The notes under the pieces are model-generated. The model searched no databases. It had not been told where the DNA came from and saw only the letters and a list, made by a program, of their open reading frames with translations. From assembly GCF_020709055.1 (NCBI RefSeq), contig NZ_JAJFCK010000014.1, positions 1 to 64,000 of the forward strand: a stretch of 64,000 bases of DNA. Direction: 5' to 3'. A program made the translations under genes and the position numbers. This stretch comes from Ruminococcus callidus (GTDB lineage: Bacteria; Bacillota; Clostridia; Oscillospirales; Ruminococcaceae). The stretch's first letter is position 1; each line of letters begins with the position of its first letter. Positions 43,409-52,807 of the stretch are shown piece after piece.

Positions 43409-44951
43409 TATGAACCGTGATGCGCTGTTGAACCAGATCCTGCGGGAAACGGCACAGCGTCCGGCAGCGCCGGAACCGCAGCCCGCCGCACCACGCACCC
43501 CACAGCCGGCACCCAATCCCAATCCGGCGCCGGCTTCCCGTGCCGCAGCACCCCAGACACGCCCTGCCTCACCGGCAGCAGAGCCTGCACCGGCGCCGGC
43601 AAAACCGAAGCCGGCTGCCCCCCGGACGGCGGCACAGCCCAGCCGGAGCTTCCGCAGCCCTGCCGTTTCGCAGGAGTTCACCGGCACACGGCACGCCGCA
43701 GCGCCGGAGCCGGCGGAACTCGCTGACCCGCTGTACGAGGATCTGGAGGGCGAGAGCCAGCCCGGCACCCGCAGCAGCAGCGCTGCCGTCCGCACCAGCC
43801 GGAAACGCAAGCCCCACCGTGTCATCAGTGCGCTGGTCATGACTATTGTCATCATCGCCGTGTCTGTCCTGCTCTCCACCCTGCTCATCGTCTACGGCAG
43901 AGATCTGCTGGGCATCAACAGCGACAGCACCACCAAGATCGTCACCATCCCCCAGGGTGCTTCCATGAACGACATTGCGGAGACGCTCCAGAAAGAGGAC
44001 ATCATTTCCAAGCCCAGCTTCTTTGTCTTTATTGCCGGCATGAGCAACAAGGACAAGGACATCAAGCCCGGCGACCACGAGCTTCGTCCGGACATGGCGT
44101 ATGAAACCATCCTCAGTGAACTGGTCAGCGACCCCATGGACAGCTCCCTGTCGGTATCCATTACCTTCCCGGAGGGCATTCGCCTGTGCGATGCGGCAGA
44201 CCTGCTGGAGGAGAACAACGTCTGCGATGCCGACGCTTTCCTGAACTACTTCAACAACGATCCCTCTTTCGGGCTGGCGTATGAATCCCATATGCCCAGC
44301 TTCCAGGACGAGAAGTTCTATAAGATGGAGGGCTATCTCTTCCCGGACACCTACACGTTCTATCAGGAGATGGACGTGGAGCTGGTGTGCCAGAAGATTC
44401 TGGAAAACTTCAACAGCAAGATTCCGCAGGAGTATTACGACCGCATGGCAGCGCTGAACATCTCGCTGGACGACGTTATCACCCTCGCCTCCATGATTCA
44501 GGCGGAGGCAGGCTCCGTTGACCAGATGGCGAACATCTCGTCGGTCTTCTGGAACCGGCTGAACCACTCCGCAGAATACCAGCTGCTCCAGTCCGACCCC
44601 ACCACCAAGTACGTGGAGGAGGTCATCAAGCCCCACAGCGAGGACTATAATCAGACGCTGTTCGACTCCTATGACACCTATGTGTGCACGGGACTGCCTG
44701 CCGGCGCCATCGACAATCCGGGCAGCGAGGCGATCTACGCAGCGCTCTATCCGGCGGACACCAGCTACTATTACTTCTACTCCAATGTGGACACCAAGGA
44801 GACGTACTTTGCCTCCACGCTGGAACAGCACGAGGCAAACCAGAAGGAAGTGGAGGCACAGCGCAAGGCCGCCGGAGAGGACGGAGACAGTGCTTCTGAC
44901 GGCAGCGAGGACGTCAGCGAAACGGAGGGCAGCGATGATACACAAGAATAA
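43395..44951 (+). CDS. mltG: Endolytic murein transglycosylase MltG-like (518 aa)
   Basis: Cuts nascent peptidoglycan strands at the membrane. Residues 1-140 are a long cytoplasmic tail rich in A and P, unusual in length for MltG. One membrane helix is at 144-167. A LysM-like segment (TKIVTIPQGASMNDIAETL) precedes the YceG domain. The catalytic Glu is in MIQAEAGSVDQM (Glu371), with FWNRLN...LLQSDPTTKYV and GLPAGAIDNPGSEAI as the family blocks. ATG 43395 follows GGAGG and overlaps the previous gene by 14 nt. The tail may interact with the cell-division apparatus (inference). Confidence 0.93.
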   Translation: MDQNDMNRDALLNQILRETAQRPAAPEPQPAAPRTPQPAPNPNPAPASRAAAPQTRPASPAAEPAPAPAKPKPAAPRTAAQPSRSFRSPAVSQEFTGTRHAAAPEPAELADPLYEDLEGESQPGTRSSSAAVRTSRKRKPHRVISALVMTIVIIAVSVLLSTLLIVYGRDLLGINSDSTTKIVTIPQGASMNDIAETLQKEDIISKPSFFVFIAGMSNKDKDIKPGDHELRPDMAYETILSELVSDPMDSSLSVSITFPEGIRLCDAADLLEENNVCDADAFLNYFNNDPSFGLAYESHMPSFQDEKFYKMEGYLFPDTYTFYQEMDVELVCQKILENFNSKIPQEYYDRMAALNISLDDVITLASMIQAEAGSVDQMANISSVFWNRLNHSAEYQLLQSDPTTKYVEEVIKPHSEDYNQTLFDSYDTYVCTGLPAGAIDNPGSEAIYAALYPADTSYYYFYSNVDTKETYFASTLEQHEANQKEVEAQRKAAGEDGDSASDGSEDVSETEGSDDTQE

Positions 44952-46155
44952 GCCGGAGCTGCTGGCACCTGCCGGCGATCTGGAACGGCTCCGTGCGGCG
45001 CTGGATTACGGCGCAGATGCGGTGTATCTGGGGCGAGAGAGCTTCAGCATGCGTGCAGCCGCCAGCAATTTCCACAGCGAGGCGCAGCTGCACGAGGCAG
45101 TGGCGCTGGCGCACCAGTACGGAAAGCCGGTCTATCTCACCTGCAACACCCTCCCCCGCAACGAGGAGATCCCCACGTTCCCGCAGTTTCTGCGGGAGGC
45201 ACAGGAGGCGGGCGCAGATGCGCTGATTCTGGCGGATCTGGGGCTTCTGGCACTGGCACGGAAGCTTGCGCCGGACATGGAGATTCACATGTCCACCCAG
45301 ACGGGCATTGTCAACTACGGCACCTGCCGGGCTCTGTATGACATGGGCGTGACCCGTGCGGTGCTGGCACGGGAGCTGTCGCTGGAGGAGATCGCCGAAA
45401 TTCGGGCGAAAATTCCGGCGGATATGGAGCTGGAGGTCTTTGTCCACGGCGCCATGTGCATGTCCTTTTCGGGACGGTGTCTGCTGTCCGCCTATCTCAC
45501 CGGACGGGATGCCAACCGTGGCGCATGCGCCCAGCCCTGCCGCTGGAACTACCATCTCATGGAGTCCACCCGACCGGGGCAGTATTTCCCCGTGGAGGAG
45601 ACGGACGAGGGCACGTACATCTTCAACGCCAAAGACCTGTGCATGATCGGCCATTTGCAGGAACTGCTGGCGGCAGGCGTGGACAGCCTGAAAATCGAGG
45701 GACGGAACAAGTCCGCCTATTATGTGGCAATTGTCACGAATGCATACCGTGCGGCGCTGGATGCCGCTAAGGCTGGTGAGCCGGCACCCCAGTGGGCGCT
45801 GGACGAGGTGGTACAGGTCAGCCACCGGGAGTACTGCACCGGCTTCTTCTACGGCAGAGAGAACGCCGCCCAGCGCTACCAGAACAGCAGCTATGTCCGG
45901 AACTGCGACGTGGTTGCCGTCGTAGACAGCTGGAAAGACGGCAGACTGTACCTCACCCAGCGCAACCGTTTTTTTGCCGGAGATACGCTGGAGATCGTCG
46001 CTCCCGGACAGCCGCCGGTGACGGTGGCGGCGCAGGCACTGCAAAACGATGCCGGCGAAATCATCGAAACCGCCAACCATGCCATGATGCAATGCTCCAT
46101 TGCCTGTGAAACGGCGTTTCCGGCGGGAAGCGTGGTGCGGAAACCGGTGGAATGA
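44935..46155 (+). CDS. Peptidase U32 family protein, TrhP-like (406 aa)
   Basis: Begins KPELLAPAGDLERLRAALDYGADAVYLG; further U32 marks are TCNTLPRNEE, CMSFSGRCLLSAYLTGRDANRGACAQPCRW and IEGRNKSAYYVA. In Bacillus, U32 genes yrrN/yrrO lie near mltG and take part in tRNA wobble-uridine 5-hydroxylation, so the neighbourhood supports a TrhP role rather than collagenase. Cysteines in the GACAQPC segment may bind a cofactor. ATG 44935 follows GGAGG and overlaps mltG by 17 nt. Confidence 0.88.
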   Translation: MIHKNKPELLAPAGDLERLRAALDYGADAVYLGRESFSMRAAASNFHSEAQLHEAVALAHQYGKPVYLTCNTLPRNEEIPTFPQFLREAQEAGADALILADLGLLALARKLAPDMEIHMSTQTGIVNYGTCRALYDMGVTRAVLARELSLEEIAEIRAKIPADMELEVFVHGAMCMSFSGRCLLSAYLTGRDANRGACAQPCRWNYHLMESTRPGQYFPVEETDEGTYIFNAKDLCMIGHLQELLAAGVDSLKIEGRNKSAYYVAIVTNAYRAALDAAKAGEPAPQWALDEVVQVSHREYCTGFFYGRENAAQRYQNSSYVRNCDVVAVVDSWKDGRLYLTQRNRFFAGDTLEIVAPGQPPVTVAAQALQNDAGEIIETANHAMMQCSIACETAFPAGSVVRKPVE

Positions 46156-46204
46156 GCCAAGCTATGATTTGGGATGCGCTTCTTGTGAACAGGAGGTCTT
46201 TTTC

Positions 46205-46927
46205 ATGAAACGATATGCCTTTTCCGGCGCACTGGTCTGTGCCCTGCTTCTCAGCGGATGCGGCAAGATCGACCACACCGCCGGTCCTGCCAGCACCACA
46301 CAGCCGGCAACTGCCCAGCAGTTCACCGATGCGCCGGCGCTGGAGTTCTCCGCTGCGGACAGCGACCCCTACCAGAACGTCATCCAGTACTATCTGGAAC
46401 AGTACCAGTCCGACAGCGCACAGGACGATTCCCTGCCGGAACCCACCTACGCCCTGTACGACATGGACAAGGACGGTTCGCCGGAGCTGATCGTCCGGAC
46501 GGGCTACAACGAGGCGGAGTATACCTTCTGCGTCTGGACGACAGACGCAGACAAGAATCCCGTACAGGTGGAGGGCGACGCCAGCGGCTCGCACACGCTG
46601 CTGTACGGCTCCGACTCGGAGAACGGGTTCTTTACCAGCGGCTGCTATATGGACACCCAGAACATCACCCAGTACACCCTCACCGAGGGCAACACGCTGG
46701 CAGAAACGGTGTGCTATCAGGGACAGCTGACGGGAGAATCCCAGATCGCCTACGGCTACTACGATTTCTCCGCCGGCGAGGGCTGCTTCCGCATTGTGCA
46801 AAAGCCCCTCTCCAGCTACGCCTACCAGAAAGAAAGCCCCCATGTGACAGATGCGCAGGACACCATGTCACTGGAGGAGTATCAGGAGGCACTGAACCAG
46901 ATCGGCACAGACGGCGCTGTGGGATAA
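46205..46927 (+). CDS. Putative lipoprotein (240 aa)
   Basis: Signal peptide with lipobox LLLSGC (Cys19), so probably anchored to the outer face of the membrane. A polar linker rich in T, A and Q follows, then a compact domain starting around residue 50 with YALYDMDKDGSPELIVRTGY, an EF-hand-like DxDxDG loop that suggests calcium binding. No family name recognised beyond that. ATG 46205 follows AGGAGG. Last gene of the thyX operon, 50 nt after the U32 gene, ahead of a terminator. Confidence 0.8.
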   Translation: MKRYAFSGALVCALLLSGCGKIDHTAGPASTTQPATAQQFTDAPALEFSAADSDPYQNVIQYYLEQYQSDSAQDDSLPEPTYALYDMDKDGSPELIVRTGYNEAEYTFCVWTTDADKNPVQVEGDASGSHTLLYGSDSENGFFTSGCYMDTQNITQYTLTEGNTLAETVCYQGQLTGESQIAYGYYDFSAGEGCFRIVQKPLSSYAYQKESPHVTDAQDTMSLEEYQEALNQIGTDGAVG

Positions 46928-46948
46928 CCGCAGCAAATCCATATGACA

Positions 46949-46988
46949 AAAAGAAACGCCTCGGCAAACGAATTGCCGGGGCGTTTTT
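46949..46988. terminator. Bidirectional terminator between convergent operons
   Basis: Stem ACGCCTCGGCAA / TTGCCGGGGCGT with T runs on both strands. Serves the lipoprotein gene (plus) and the membrane protein gene after proA (minus). Confidence 0.82.
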
Positions 46989-46996
46989 GGTGATCC

Positions 46997-47734
46997 TCAT
47001 TTCACGTTCTGCATCTTCGACATGACGATCAGCGTCACGATCCAGCGAATCCACGGCAGGAACATCAGCACCTGCAAGACGATGCGAAACGGCTTTTTCC
47101 AGCCCAGACAGGGCGCACAGGCGATAAGGTAACGGTTGCCGTAGACAACGCCCATGACATAGGGAATCAGCAGGGCGATGAACTGCACCAGCAGGGGCAG
47201 CGCCATCATCAGGGTGAGTCCGCCCAGGAGCACAGCGGCGGCAACGATCGCCGGCAGAAAGACGATGCAGAGCAGCACCGCCATCAGCGCCGCCATCCAC
47301 CAGACACTGAGCGTACTGACCAGCAGAATGACACCTGAGATCAGCATCAGCAGGAAAAACGGCAGGGAGAGCCACAGCATGGTCAGCTGCTGCTTCGCCG
47401 CCTGTTTCCGGTCGCTGCCGGTCTTGGCAATGGGGACACAGCTGCATATGCGCACCATGGTATACGCCCACGTGGCAGCACAGAGCAAGCTTGCCAGATT
47501 GGACACGAACGACAGCGCATAGGGCAGCGTGTACAGATACCGCACCATCCGCAGCGTTTCCAGATCGTCAACGAACCATGGAACCAGAAGCGTCGCCACC
47601 AGCGGAACCAGCACTCCCACCAGAGAAAACAGGTGCAGCAGCACCTGCGAGCGGGTGCGCTCCGGATGCAGCTTTCCGGTGACATCTAAAATCACCAGCA
47701 CCGCACAGGCAATACAACAAAATACTGACAGCAT
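46997..47734 (-). CDS. Integral membrane protein of unknown function (245 aa)
   Basis: About six membrane segments, short loops, no catalytic motif I can name. It begins 3 nt after the proA stop, with its ribosome site inside the proA end, so it is co-expressed with proA. The polar loop SCVPIAKTGSDRKQAAKQQL between the third and fourth helices is the only extended hydrophilic part. A link to proline or osmotic handling is possible by context only. Confidence 0.75.
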   Translation of the reverse strand: MLSVFCCIACAVLVILDVTGKLHPERTRSQVLLHLFSLVGVLVPLVATLLVPWFVDDLETLRMVRYLYTLPYALSFVSNLASLLCAATWAYTMVRICSCVPIAKTGSDRKQAAKQQLTMLWLSLPFFLLMLISGVILLVSTLSVWWMAALMAVLLCIVFLPAIVAAAVLLGGLTLMMALPLLVQFIALLIPYVMGVVYGNRYLIACAPCLGWKKPFRIVLQVLMFLPWIRWIVTLIVMSKMQNVK

Positions 47735-47737
47735 CCC

Positions 47738-49000
47738 TTACTCCCGAATCTGTCCGTTGCCGCTGACCAGATACTTCACCGTGGTCAGCTCGTGCAGTCC
47801 CATGGGGCCTCTTGCGTGGAGCTTCTGGGTGGAGATGCCGATCTCTGCGCCATAGCCGAATTCCCCGCCGTCGGTGAACCGTGTGGAGGCGTTGACGTAG
47901 ACAACAGCGGCATCCACGGTGCGCTGGAATTTCTGCGCTGCGTCCAGATCACGGGTGATGATGCACTCGGAGTGCCTGGTGCTGTACTTGGCGATGTGCG
48001 CTATGGCGTCGTCCAGATTGTCCGCCACTTTTACGGTAATTTTGTAGTCGTTGAATTCTGTGTCATACAGTTCTTCCGTCACCGGCTGAACGGCATCGCC
48101 CAGAATCTTCCGTGTCTGTTCATCGCCGTAAATCGTCACATCGTGGGCACGGAACGCCTCCTGCACACGGGGCAGAATCTCCGCTGCAACGTCCTTGTGC
48201 ACCACAAGTCCCTCAATGGCATTGCAGACCGAGGGACGCTGGGTCTTGGCGTTGTCGATGATGCGGACAGCCATTTCATAATCCGCTTCGCCGTGCAGGC
48301 AGCGGTCTACGTAGACGTGGCAGTTTCCGGCACCGGTTTCAATGACCGGCACGGTGGACTGGCGCAGCACCGCCTGAATCAGTCCGGCACCGCCGCGGGG
48401 AATCAGCACATCCAGATAGCCAGTGAGGTGCATCATATCGGCAGCAGTTTCCCGTGAGGTGTCCTCCACCAGCTGGATGATGCCCCCGGGCAGTCCGGCA
48501 GTTTCCACAGCGTCCCGCATGATCTGCGCCAGTGCGGTATTGGAGTGGATCGCCTCCTTGCCGCCACGGAGAATGACCACGTTTCCGGCTTTCAGGCAGA
48601 GGGTGGCAGCGTCTACGGTGACGTTGGGGCGGGATTCAAAGATAATGCCGATGACACCCAGCGGCACACGGGTCTTGAGGATCTGCAAGCCGTTGGGGCG
48701 GACAGAGCCGCTGTCCACAGAGCCAATGGGATCTTCGGCGGCGATCAGCTGGCGTGCTGCGTCTGCCATGCCGGAAATGCGGGCAGGGGTCAGCCGCAGG
48801 CGATCCTGCAGTGCCTCCGTCATGTGGTTCTGGACGGCAGCCTCCAAGTCTTTGGCGTTGGCAGCGAGGATCTCCTCCTGTCTTGCCAGCAGGGCATCGG
48901 CAATGGCAGCGAGGGCGTTGTTTTTGACCTGGGGTGCGGCGGTGGCAATGGCGGATTCCACAGCTTTTGCCTTGACACCAAGGGTTTCAGCGTAATTCAT
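47738..49000 (-). CDS. proA: Gamma-glutamyl phosphate reductase (420 aa)
   Basis: Second step of proline synthesis: reduces glutamyl-5-phosphate with NADPH. The catalytic Cys is in PSVCNAIEGLVVH (Cys259). FESRPNVTVDAATLCLKAGN and GDEQTRKILGDAV are typical. Full length. ATG 49000 follows AAAGGAG. In most Firmicutes it lies next to proB; here a GNAT gene and repeats separate the two. Confidence 0.95.
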   Translation of the reverse strand: MNYAETLGVKAKAVESAIATAAPQVKNNALAAIADALLARQEEILAANAKDLEAAVQNHMTEALQDRLRLTPARISGMADAARQLIAAEDPIGSVDSGSVRPNGLQILKTRVPLGVIGIIFESRPNVTVDAATLCLKAGNVVILRGGKEAIHSNTALAQIMRDAVETAGLPGGIIQLVEDTSRETAADMMHLTGYLDVLIPRGGAGLIQAVLRQSTVPVIETGAGNCHVYVDRCLHGEADYEMAVRIIDNAKTQRPSVCNAIEGLVVHKDVAAEILPRVQEAFRAHDVTIYGDEQTRKILGDAVQPVTEELYDTEFNDYKITVKVADNLDDAIAHIAKYSTRHSECIITRDLDAAQKFQRTVDAAVVYVNASTRFTDGGEFGYGAEIGISTQKLHARGPMGLHELTTVKYLVSGNGQIRE

Positions 49001-49077
49001 GGGTATGCTCCTTTCTGAGTGGTAAAAGTGATGGCATGATTCATAATAAGAGGATTTTTTTGGTGCAGCTATTTTTT

Positions 49078-49235
49078 GAAAAAAATGCTGCCGAGGTCCA
49101 GGGCGAGAAGCCCTGGTCGCTGTCCGCAGACAGCGAAATCTCTGCGCCGTGCTTTTGGCGCACGGAGAAAAGGGTGAGAAAATCGACAGATTTTCGAGGG
49201 AAAGCGAACACGACCGCTTTCCCTGGCTGCCCCTT
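49078..49235. repeat. Dispersed GC-rich block D4 (reverse orientation)
   Basis: Reverse of blocks D1-D3, with CGCTGTCCGCAGACAGCGAA and a hairpin of GGCGCACGG type. Fills most of the 304-bp gap between proA and the GNAT gene. No gene seen. Confidence 0.65.
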
Positions 49236-49304
49236 TTGTATTGGTGACTCTGTAAAACATCCCAGCGGGATGTTTTACACGGAAGCGTTCTCTAATGATT
49301 TCTT

Positions 49305-49766
49305 TCATGACAGCGGATATTGCAAAAACCGCCCGTTTTTCTCGAAGCCATATGCCGTATACAACAGCACACCCATTTCGGATGCCGTGATCCACACGGC
49401 TCCGCAGCCATAGGTTCTGGCTTCTTCCACCACGTGATCCAGCAGTTTTCGGGCAATGCCTTGTCTGCGATAGGTGGGATTCGTGTACATACTGGACAGC
49501 AATCCGATTTTTCCGGTGGGATTGCTGTAGTACGGCGGTTTTTCCACAAAGGACATGCCGCTTGTCCCGATAATGCGTTCTCCGTCCACCGCCAGCCACG
49601 ATACAAACGTGCCGTCTGCCAGGTGTTTCTGGTAGTATGCTGTCAGTGCCGGCTCTATGTCCAGATCAGACTTTGCCCCTTCTTCTTTCAGCTGTGCGAT
49701 TCGCATTGCCACAAATGTGGGGATGTCTGCTTCTGTTAGACGGCGGTAGGTCAGTAGAGTGTTCAT
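49305..49766 (-). CDS. GNAT-family acetyltransferase (153 aa)
   Basis: GNAT fold: YRRLTEADIPTFVAMR, then the acetyl-CoA motif MYTNPTYRRQGIARKLLDHVVEEA (R/QxxGxA loop as RRQGIA), then GCGAVWITASEMGVLLYTAYGF. Substrate not predictable. ATG 49766 chosen because AAAGGAG is 7 nt upstream; ATG 49772 lies inside that spacing. Confidence 0.88.
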   Translation of the reverse strand: MNTLLTYRRLTEADIPTFVAMRIAQLKEEGAKSDLDIEPALTAYYQKHLADGTFVSWLAVDGERIIGTSGMSFVEKPPYYSNPTGKIGLLSSMYTNPTYRRQGIARKLLDHVVEEARTYGCGAVWITASEMGVLLYTAYGFEKNGRFLQYPLS

Positions 49767-49949
49767 GGGCATGCTCCTTTCCAGATGATAAAGGTGGATG
49801 AGAAGATTTTTTAGTGCAGCTATTTTTCTAAAAAATGCTGTCCATGTTGATACTGCACCAAGTCTTGTTTCAGGTATCTCGTGAGAAATATTCCACTGGA
49901 ATATTTCTCATAGGTTTCTTGCTGGAAAAGGGCGGTCAGGGGAAGCCAC
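49767..49949. other. Intergenic stretch upstream of the GNAT gene
   Basis: Apart from the repeats that follow (C3 and D3) I see no gene and no clear promoter in the 618 bp between the GNAT gene and proB. Confidence 0.5.
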
Positions 49950-50171
49950 GGAAATCAATTTTCATGATAGCCTCCCCTGAAAGGGGAGGGGGACCGCCAT
50001 TAGGCGGTGGAGAGGTTTTTTCGTAAAATTTTTTTATGACGTTTTCGGCATAAGTGGAAACCCCTCAGTCAGTGCTACGCACTGCCAGCTCCCCTTTCAG
50101 GGGAGCCTCACTTGTTAAACTTCATAATTTGGCACAATTTAAATCCAACATATTTTTAAAAATTGATTTCT
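49950..50171. repeat. Dispersed element C3 (about 222 bp)
   Basis: Near full-length copy of C1: GGAAATCAATTTT at the left and AAAATTGATTTCT at the right around the palindromic core. Small differences from C1 only. Confidence 0.75.
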
Positions 50172-50176
50172 GTGGG

Positions 50177-50340
50177 GGAAAAAGCGGTCTTGTTCGCTTC
50201 CCCTCGAAAATCTATCGATTTTCTCACCCTTTTCTCCGCGTGCCGGAAGCGTGGCACGGGGCATTTCGCTGTCTGCGGACAGCGATCAGGGCTCCTCACC
50301 CTGAACCTCGCCAGCATTTTTGAAAAAATTGCTGGAGCAA
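50177..50340. repeat. Dispersed GC-rich block D3
   Basis: Contains CCCTCGAAAATCTATCGATT, the TTTCGCTGTCTGCGGACAGC box and CTCACCCTGAACCTCGCCAG. Lies directly next to element C3. Confidence 0.65.
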
Positions 50341-50384
50341 AAAACTCTATTGATATAATAACCTGCGGGTTTCGTGTGATAAAC

Positions 50385-51173
50385 TCATTCCGCCATAAAA
50401 TGCGTTCCCACCGGCTCGCCGTCAAACAGTGCGTACAGCTGTTCCGGATCTCTGCCGTTCATGATGACCATATCCACGCCGGCTTCGGTGGCAATTTTTG
50501 CGGCGTTGATCTTGGTCGCCATTCCGCCGCTGCCCAGTGCCGAACCGGCACCGCCTGCCATTTGTTCAATGCGGGCATCGATTTTCCGGACTTCCCGAAT
50601 GACCTGTGCATTGGCATCGGTGCGGGGATCAGCGGAGTATAGTCCGTTGATGTCGGACAGGATAATCAGCAGATCTGCTCCCACTGCGGCAGCAACCGTA
50701 GCGGAAAGGGAGTCGTTTTCGCCGATTTCCAGTTCCAGCTCATCAATGGCGACGGTGTCGTTTTCGTTGACAATGGGAATCACGCCCATTTCCAGCAGTC
50801 TGCCAATGGTGTTCTGTACGTGGGGCAGACGCTCGTTGGTCAGGGTGGCACGTGTCAGCAAAATCTGTGCCACGGTAACATTATATTTGGAAAACATGTC
50901 GTCGTAAATGTGCATCAGTTCGCACTGCCCCACGGCGGCGGCAGCCTGTTTGGAGGGCGTGTCCTTGGGGCGCTCCGGCAGGTTCAGCTTGCCCACGCCC
51001 ATTCCCACAGCGCCGGAGGAAACCAGCAGCAGCTCCTTGCCGGCGTTGTGGAGGTCGGACAGAATCCGTACCAGATTGGTCATCCGGCGGATGTTCAGTT
51101 TTCCGGTCTTGTGCGTCAGCGTGGAGGTGCCCAGCTTCAGCACGATTCGTTTTTTCTTGGCAACATCAATCAT
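50385..51173 (-). CDS. proB: Glutamate 5-kinase (262 aa, without PUA domain)
   Basis: First step of proline synthesis. Amino acid kinase domain: KRIVLKLGTSTLTHKTGKLN, LVSSGAVGMGVGKL, VNENDTVA and GTGGMATKINAA-like GSGGMATKINAAKIA. The C-terminal PUA domain (about 100 residues) of the longer enzymes is absent, as in some Firmicutes. ATG 51173 begins 15 nt after the dehydrogenase gene stop. Confidence 0.94.
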   Translation of the reverse strand: MIDVAKKKRIVLKLGTSTLTHKTGKLNIRRMTNLVRILSDLHNAGKELLLVSSGAVGMGVGKLNLPERPKDTPSKQAAAAVGQCELMHIYDDMFSKYNVTVAQILLTRATLTNERLPHVQNTIGRLLEMGVIPIVNENDTVAIDELELEIGENDSLSATVAAAVGADLLIILSDINGLYSADPRTDANAQVIREVRKIDARIEQMAGGAGSALGSGGMATKINAAKIATEAGVDMVIMNGRDPEQLYALFDGEPVGTHFMAE

Positions 51174-51188
51174 CGTATCATATTCTCC

Positions 51189-52139
51189 TTACGGGGCAGT
51201 AATCACATTCTGCGGGGTTCCCGCCAGATAACACCGGAGGTTTTCCTCGGCAAGCGCCAGCAGGCGCTGTCTGGTTTCCAGCGGTGTCCATGCGGTATGC
51301 GGGGTTATGGTGCAATTGGGCAGATCTGCCAGCGGTGTGTCCCCCATGGGCTCTTCCGTCAGCACGTCCAGCGCTGCGCCGGCAATGGTGCCGTCCTTCA
51401 GCGCCTGCGCCAGGTCGGCTTCCACGATCAGTCCGCCTCGTGCCGTATTCACCAGCAGCGCCGTCGGCTTCATGGTGCGCAGCCGTGCGGCGCTGACCAT
51501 GCCGGCAGTCTGTGCTGTCAGGGGCGTGTGCAGGGTGAGAATGTCCGCCTGCCGGAACGCCTCGTCCAGCGATACCAGCGGATAGGGGCAGTTTTGGGGC
51601 TGGGTGCGTGTGGCGACCAGCACCTCCATGCCGAACGCTGCACCAATGGCAGCGACTTTTCTGCCGATGCTGCCGTATCCCACCACTGCCAGCTTTTTTC
51701 CGGCGAGTTCCTGCATGGGATAGGGCATGATGCAGAAGGTCTTTGCCTGTTTCCACGCCCCCTGCCGGACAGCAGCGTCATACTGTGCCACACGGCTGTA
51801 ATCGTGGAGAATCAGGGCAAAGGTGTGCTGCGCCACAGCATCGGTGGAATAGCCCGCCACGTTGCAGACGGTCACGCCGTGCGCCTTCGCTGCGGCAATG
51901 TCGATGTTGTTGTAGCCCGTAGCGCACTCGCCGATATAGCGCAGCTTCGGGCACTGGTCGAAGACCGCAGCGGGAATGGGGGTCTTATTGCACAGCACCG
52001 CATCCGCATCGGCGATGCGCTCCGCCAGCTGTTCCGGCGGGGTCAGGTCGTAGACCGTCACCTGTGCGTACCGGGAGAAGCGCTCCAGCGAAACGCCGCC
52101 GCCGGAGAGGGTGGTGCCGTCTGTGACAACGAGTTTCAT
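51189..52139 (-). CDS. D-2-hydroxyacid dehydrogenase (316 aa)
   Basis: NAD-dependent family with VVGYGSIGRKVAAIG (NAD loop), LTAQTAGMVSAARLRTMKPTALLVNTARGGLI (catalytic Arg region), and PHTAWTPLETRQRL (catalytic His). The N-terminal substrate domain matches glycerate or hydroxypyruvate reductases of Firmicutes. Substrate choice is uncertain. Overlaps the upstream membrane gene by 4 nt (ATGA). Confidence 0.9.
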   Translation of the reverse strand: MKLVVTDGTTLSGGGVSLERFSRYAQVTVYDLTPPEQLAERIADADAVLCNKTPIPAAVFDQCPKLRYIGECATGYNNIDIAAAKAHGVTVCNVAGYSTDAVAQHTFALILHDYSRVAQYDAAVRQGAWKQAKTFCIMPYPMQELAGKKLAVVGYGSIGRKVAAIGAAFGMEVLVATRTQPQNCPYPLVSLDEAFRQADILTLHTPLTAQTAGMVSAARLRTMKPTALLVNTARGGLIVEADLAQALKDGTIAGAALDVLTEEPMGDTPLADLPNCTITPHTAWTPLETRQRLLALAEENLRCYLAGTPQNVITAP

Positions 52140-52483
52140 GCGGCATCCTCTTTCGGCTGGCCGTCCGCATCGTCCTGTCCGTCCTTTTTCCGGCGAACCT
52201 TGGCGAGGATGGAGAGCGCCAGCGCCCCCAGCAGCAGAACAGCTTCCAGCGCACCGATGGTGTGAAACCAGGGCTTTCCGTTAAAGAAATCGGCGGCGCC
52301 GGTCTGTCCCAGATGCTCCATGAGTCTGCCCAGATAGATGAGCAGCGAGGCGGGGATGGCGATGGTCAGCACCAGCTGGTACGGCCGGCGCAGCCGCAGA
52401 TATTGCAGCAGGAAAAAACAGCCTGCGACCAGACTAAAAATCAGATGGCAGGAAAATGAAAGCGGAAATGTGGTGACATCCAT
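52136..52483 (-). CDS. Small membrane protein of unknown function (115 aa)
   Basis: Three membrane segments (HLIFSLVAGCFFLLQYL, LVLTIAIPASLLIYLG, TIGALEAVLLLGALALSIL) and an acidic/lysine C-terminal tail. ATG 52483 follows AAAGGAAG and fits the promoter; the much longer open frame upstream runs into repeat DNA and is not credible. First gene of the run to proB. Confidence 0.75.
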   Translation of the reverse strand: MDVTTFPLSFSCHLIFSLVAGCFFLLQYLRLRRPYQLVLTIAIPASLLIYLGRLMEHLGQTGAADFFNGKPWFHTIGALEAVLLLGALALSILAKVRRKKDGQDDADGQPKEDAA

Positions 52484-52562
52484 GAGAAAAAGCTTCCTTT
52501 CAAAAGTGATCGGACGGTTCGGGTGCACAGCTGCACGGGAATTTGTCCGGAATATATGTATT

Positions 52563-52591
52563 ATTATAGCATGAAATCTGCGGCTTTGCAA
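52563..52591 (-). promoter_or_regulatory. Promoter of the membrane protein / dehydrogenase / proB run
   Basis: Minus-strand TTGCAA (52591-52586), 17 bp, TATAAT (52568-52563) with TGC before the -10. Confidence 0.8.
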
Positions 52592-52691
52592 TGGGTTTTC
52601 CACAAAAACCGAAATCCGGAATGAGGAATGCTCTGACAGGGCGGAGCGGTCAAATTCGGTGGAAAATGTTCCGCCGAAATTTGTTCGCCCT

Positions 52692-52722
52692 TGTAGGGAC
52701 AGGTTGTGCCGTGTCCGCCGGT
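52692..52722. repeat. Short GTAGGGACA palindromic repeat, copy E3
   Basis: GTAGGGACAGGTTGTGCCGT followed by GTCCG. Confidence 0.6.
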
Positions 52723-52807
52723 TTCCGCAAGAGGAAGCAAGAGGAATCCCGTTGAAAACGTTCCGCCGGAACGTTTCCAAAATCATGATACAGCAAACGG
52801 GAAACAG

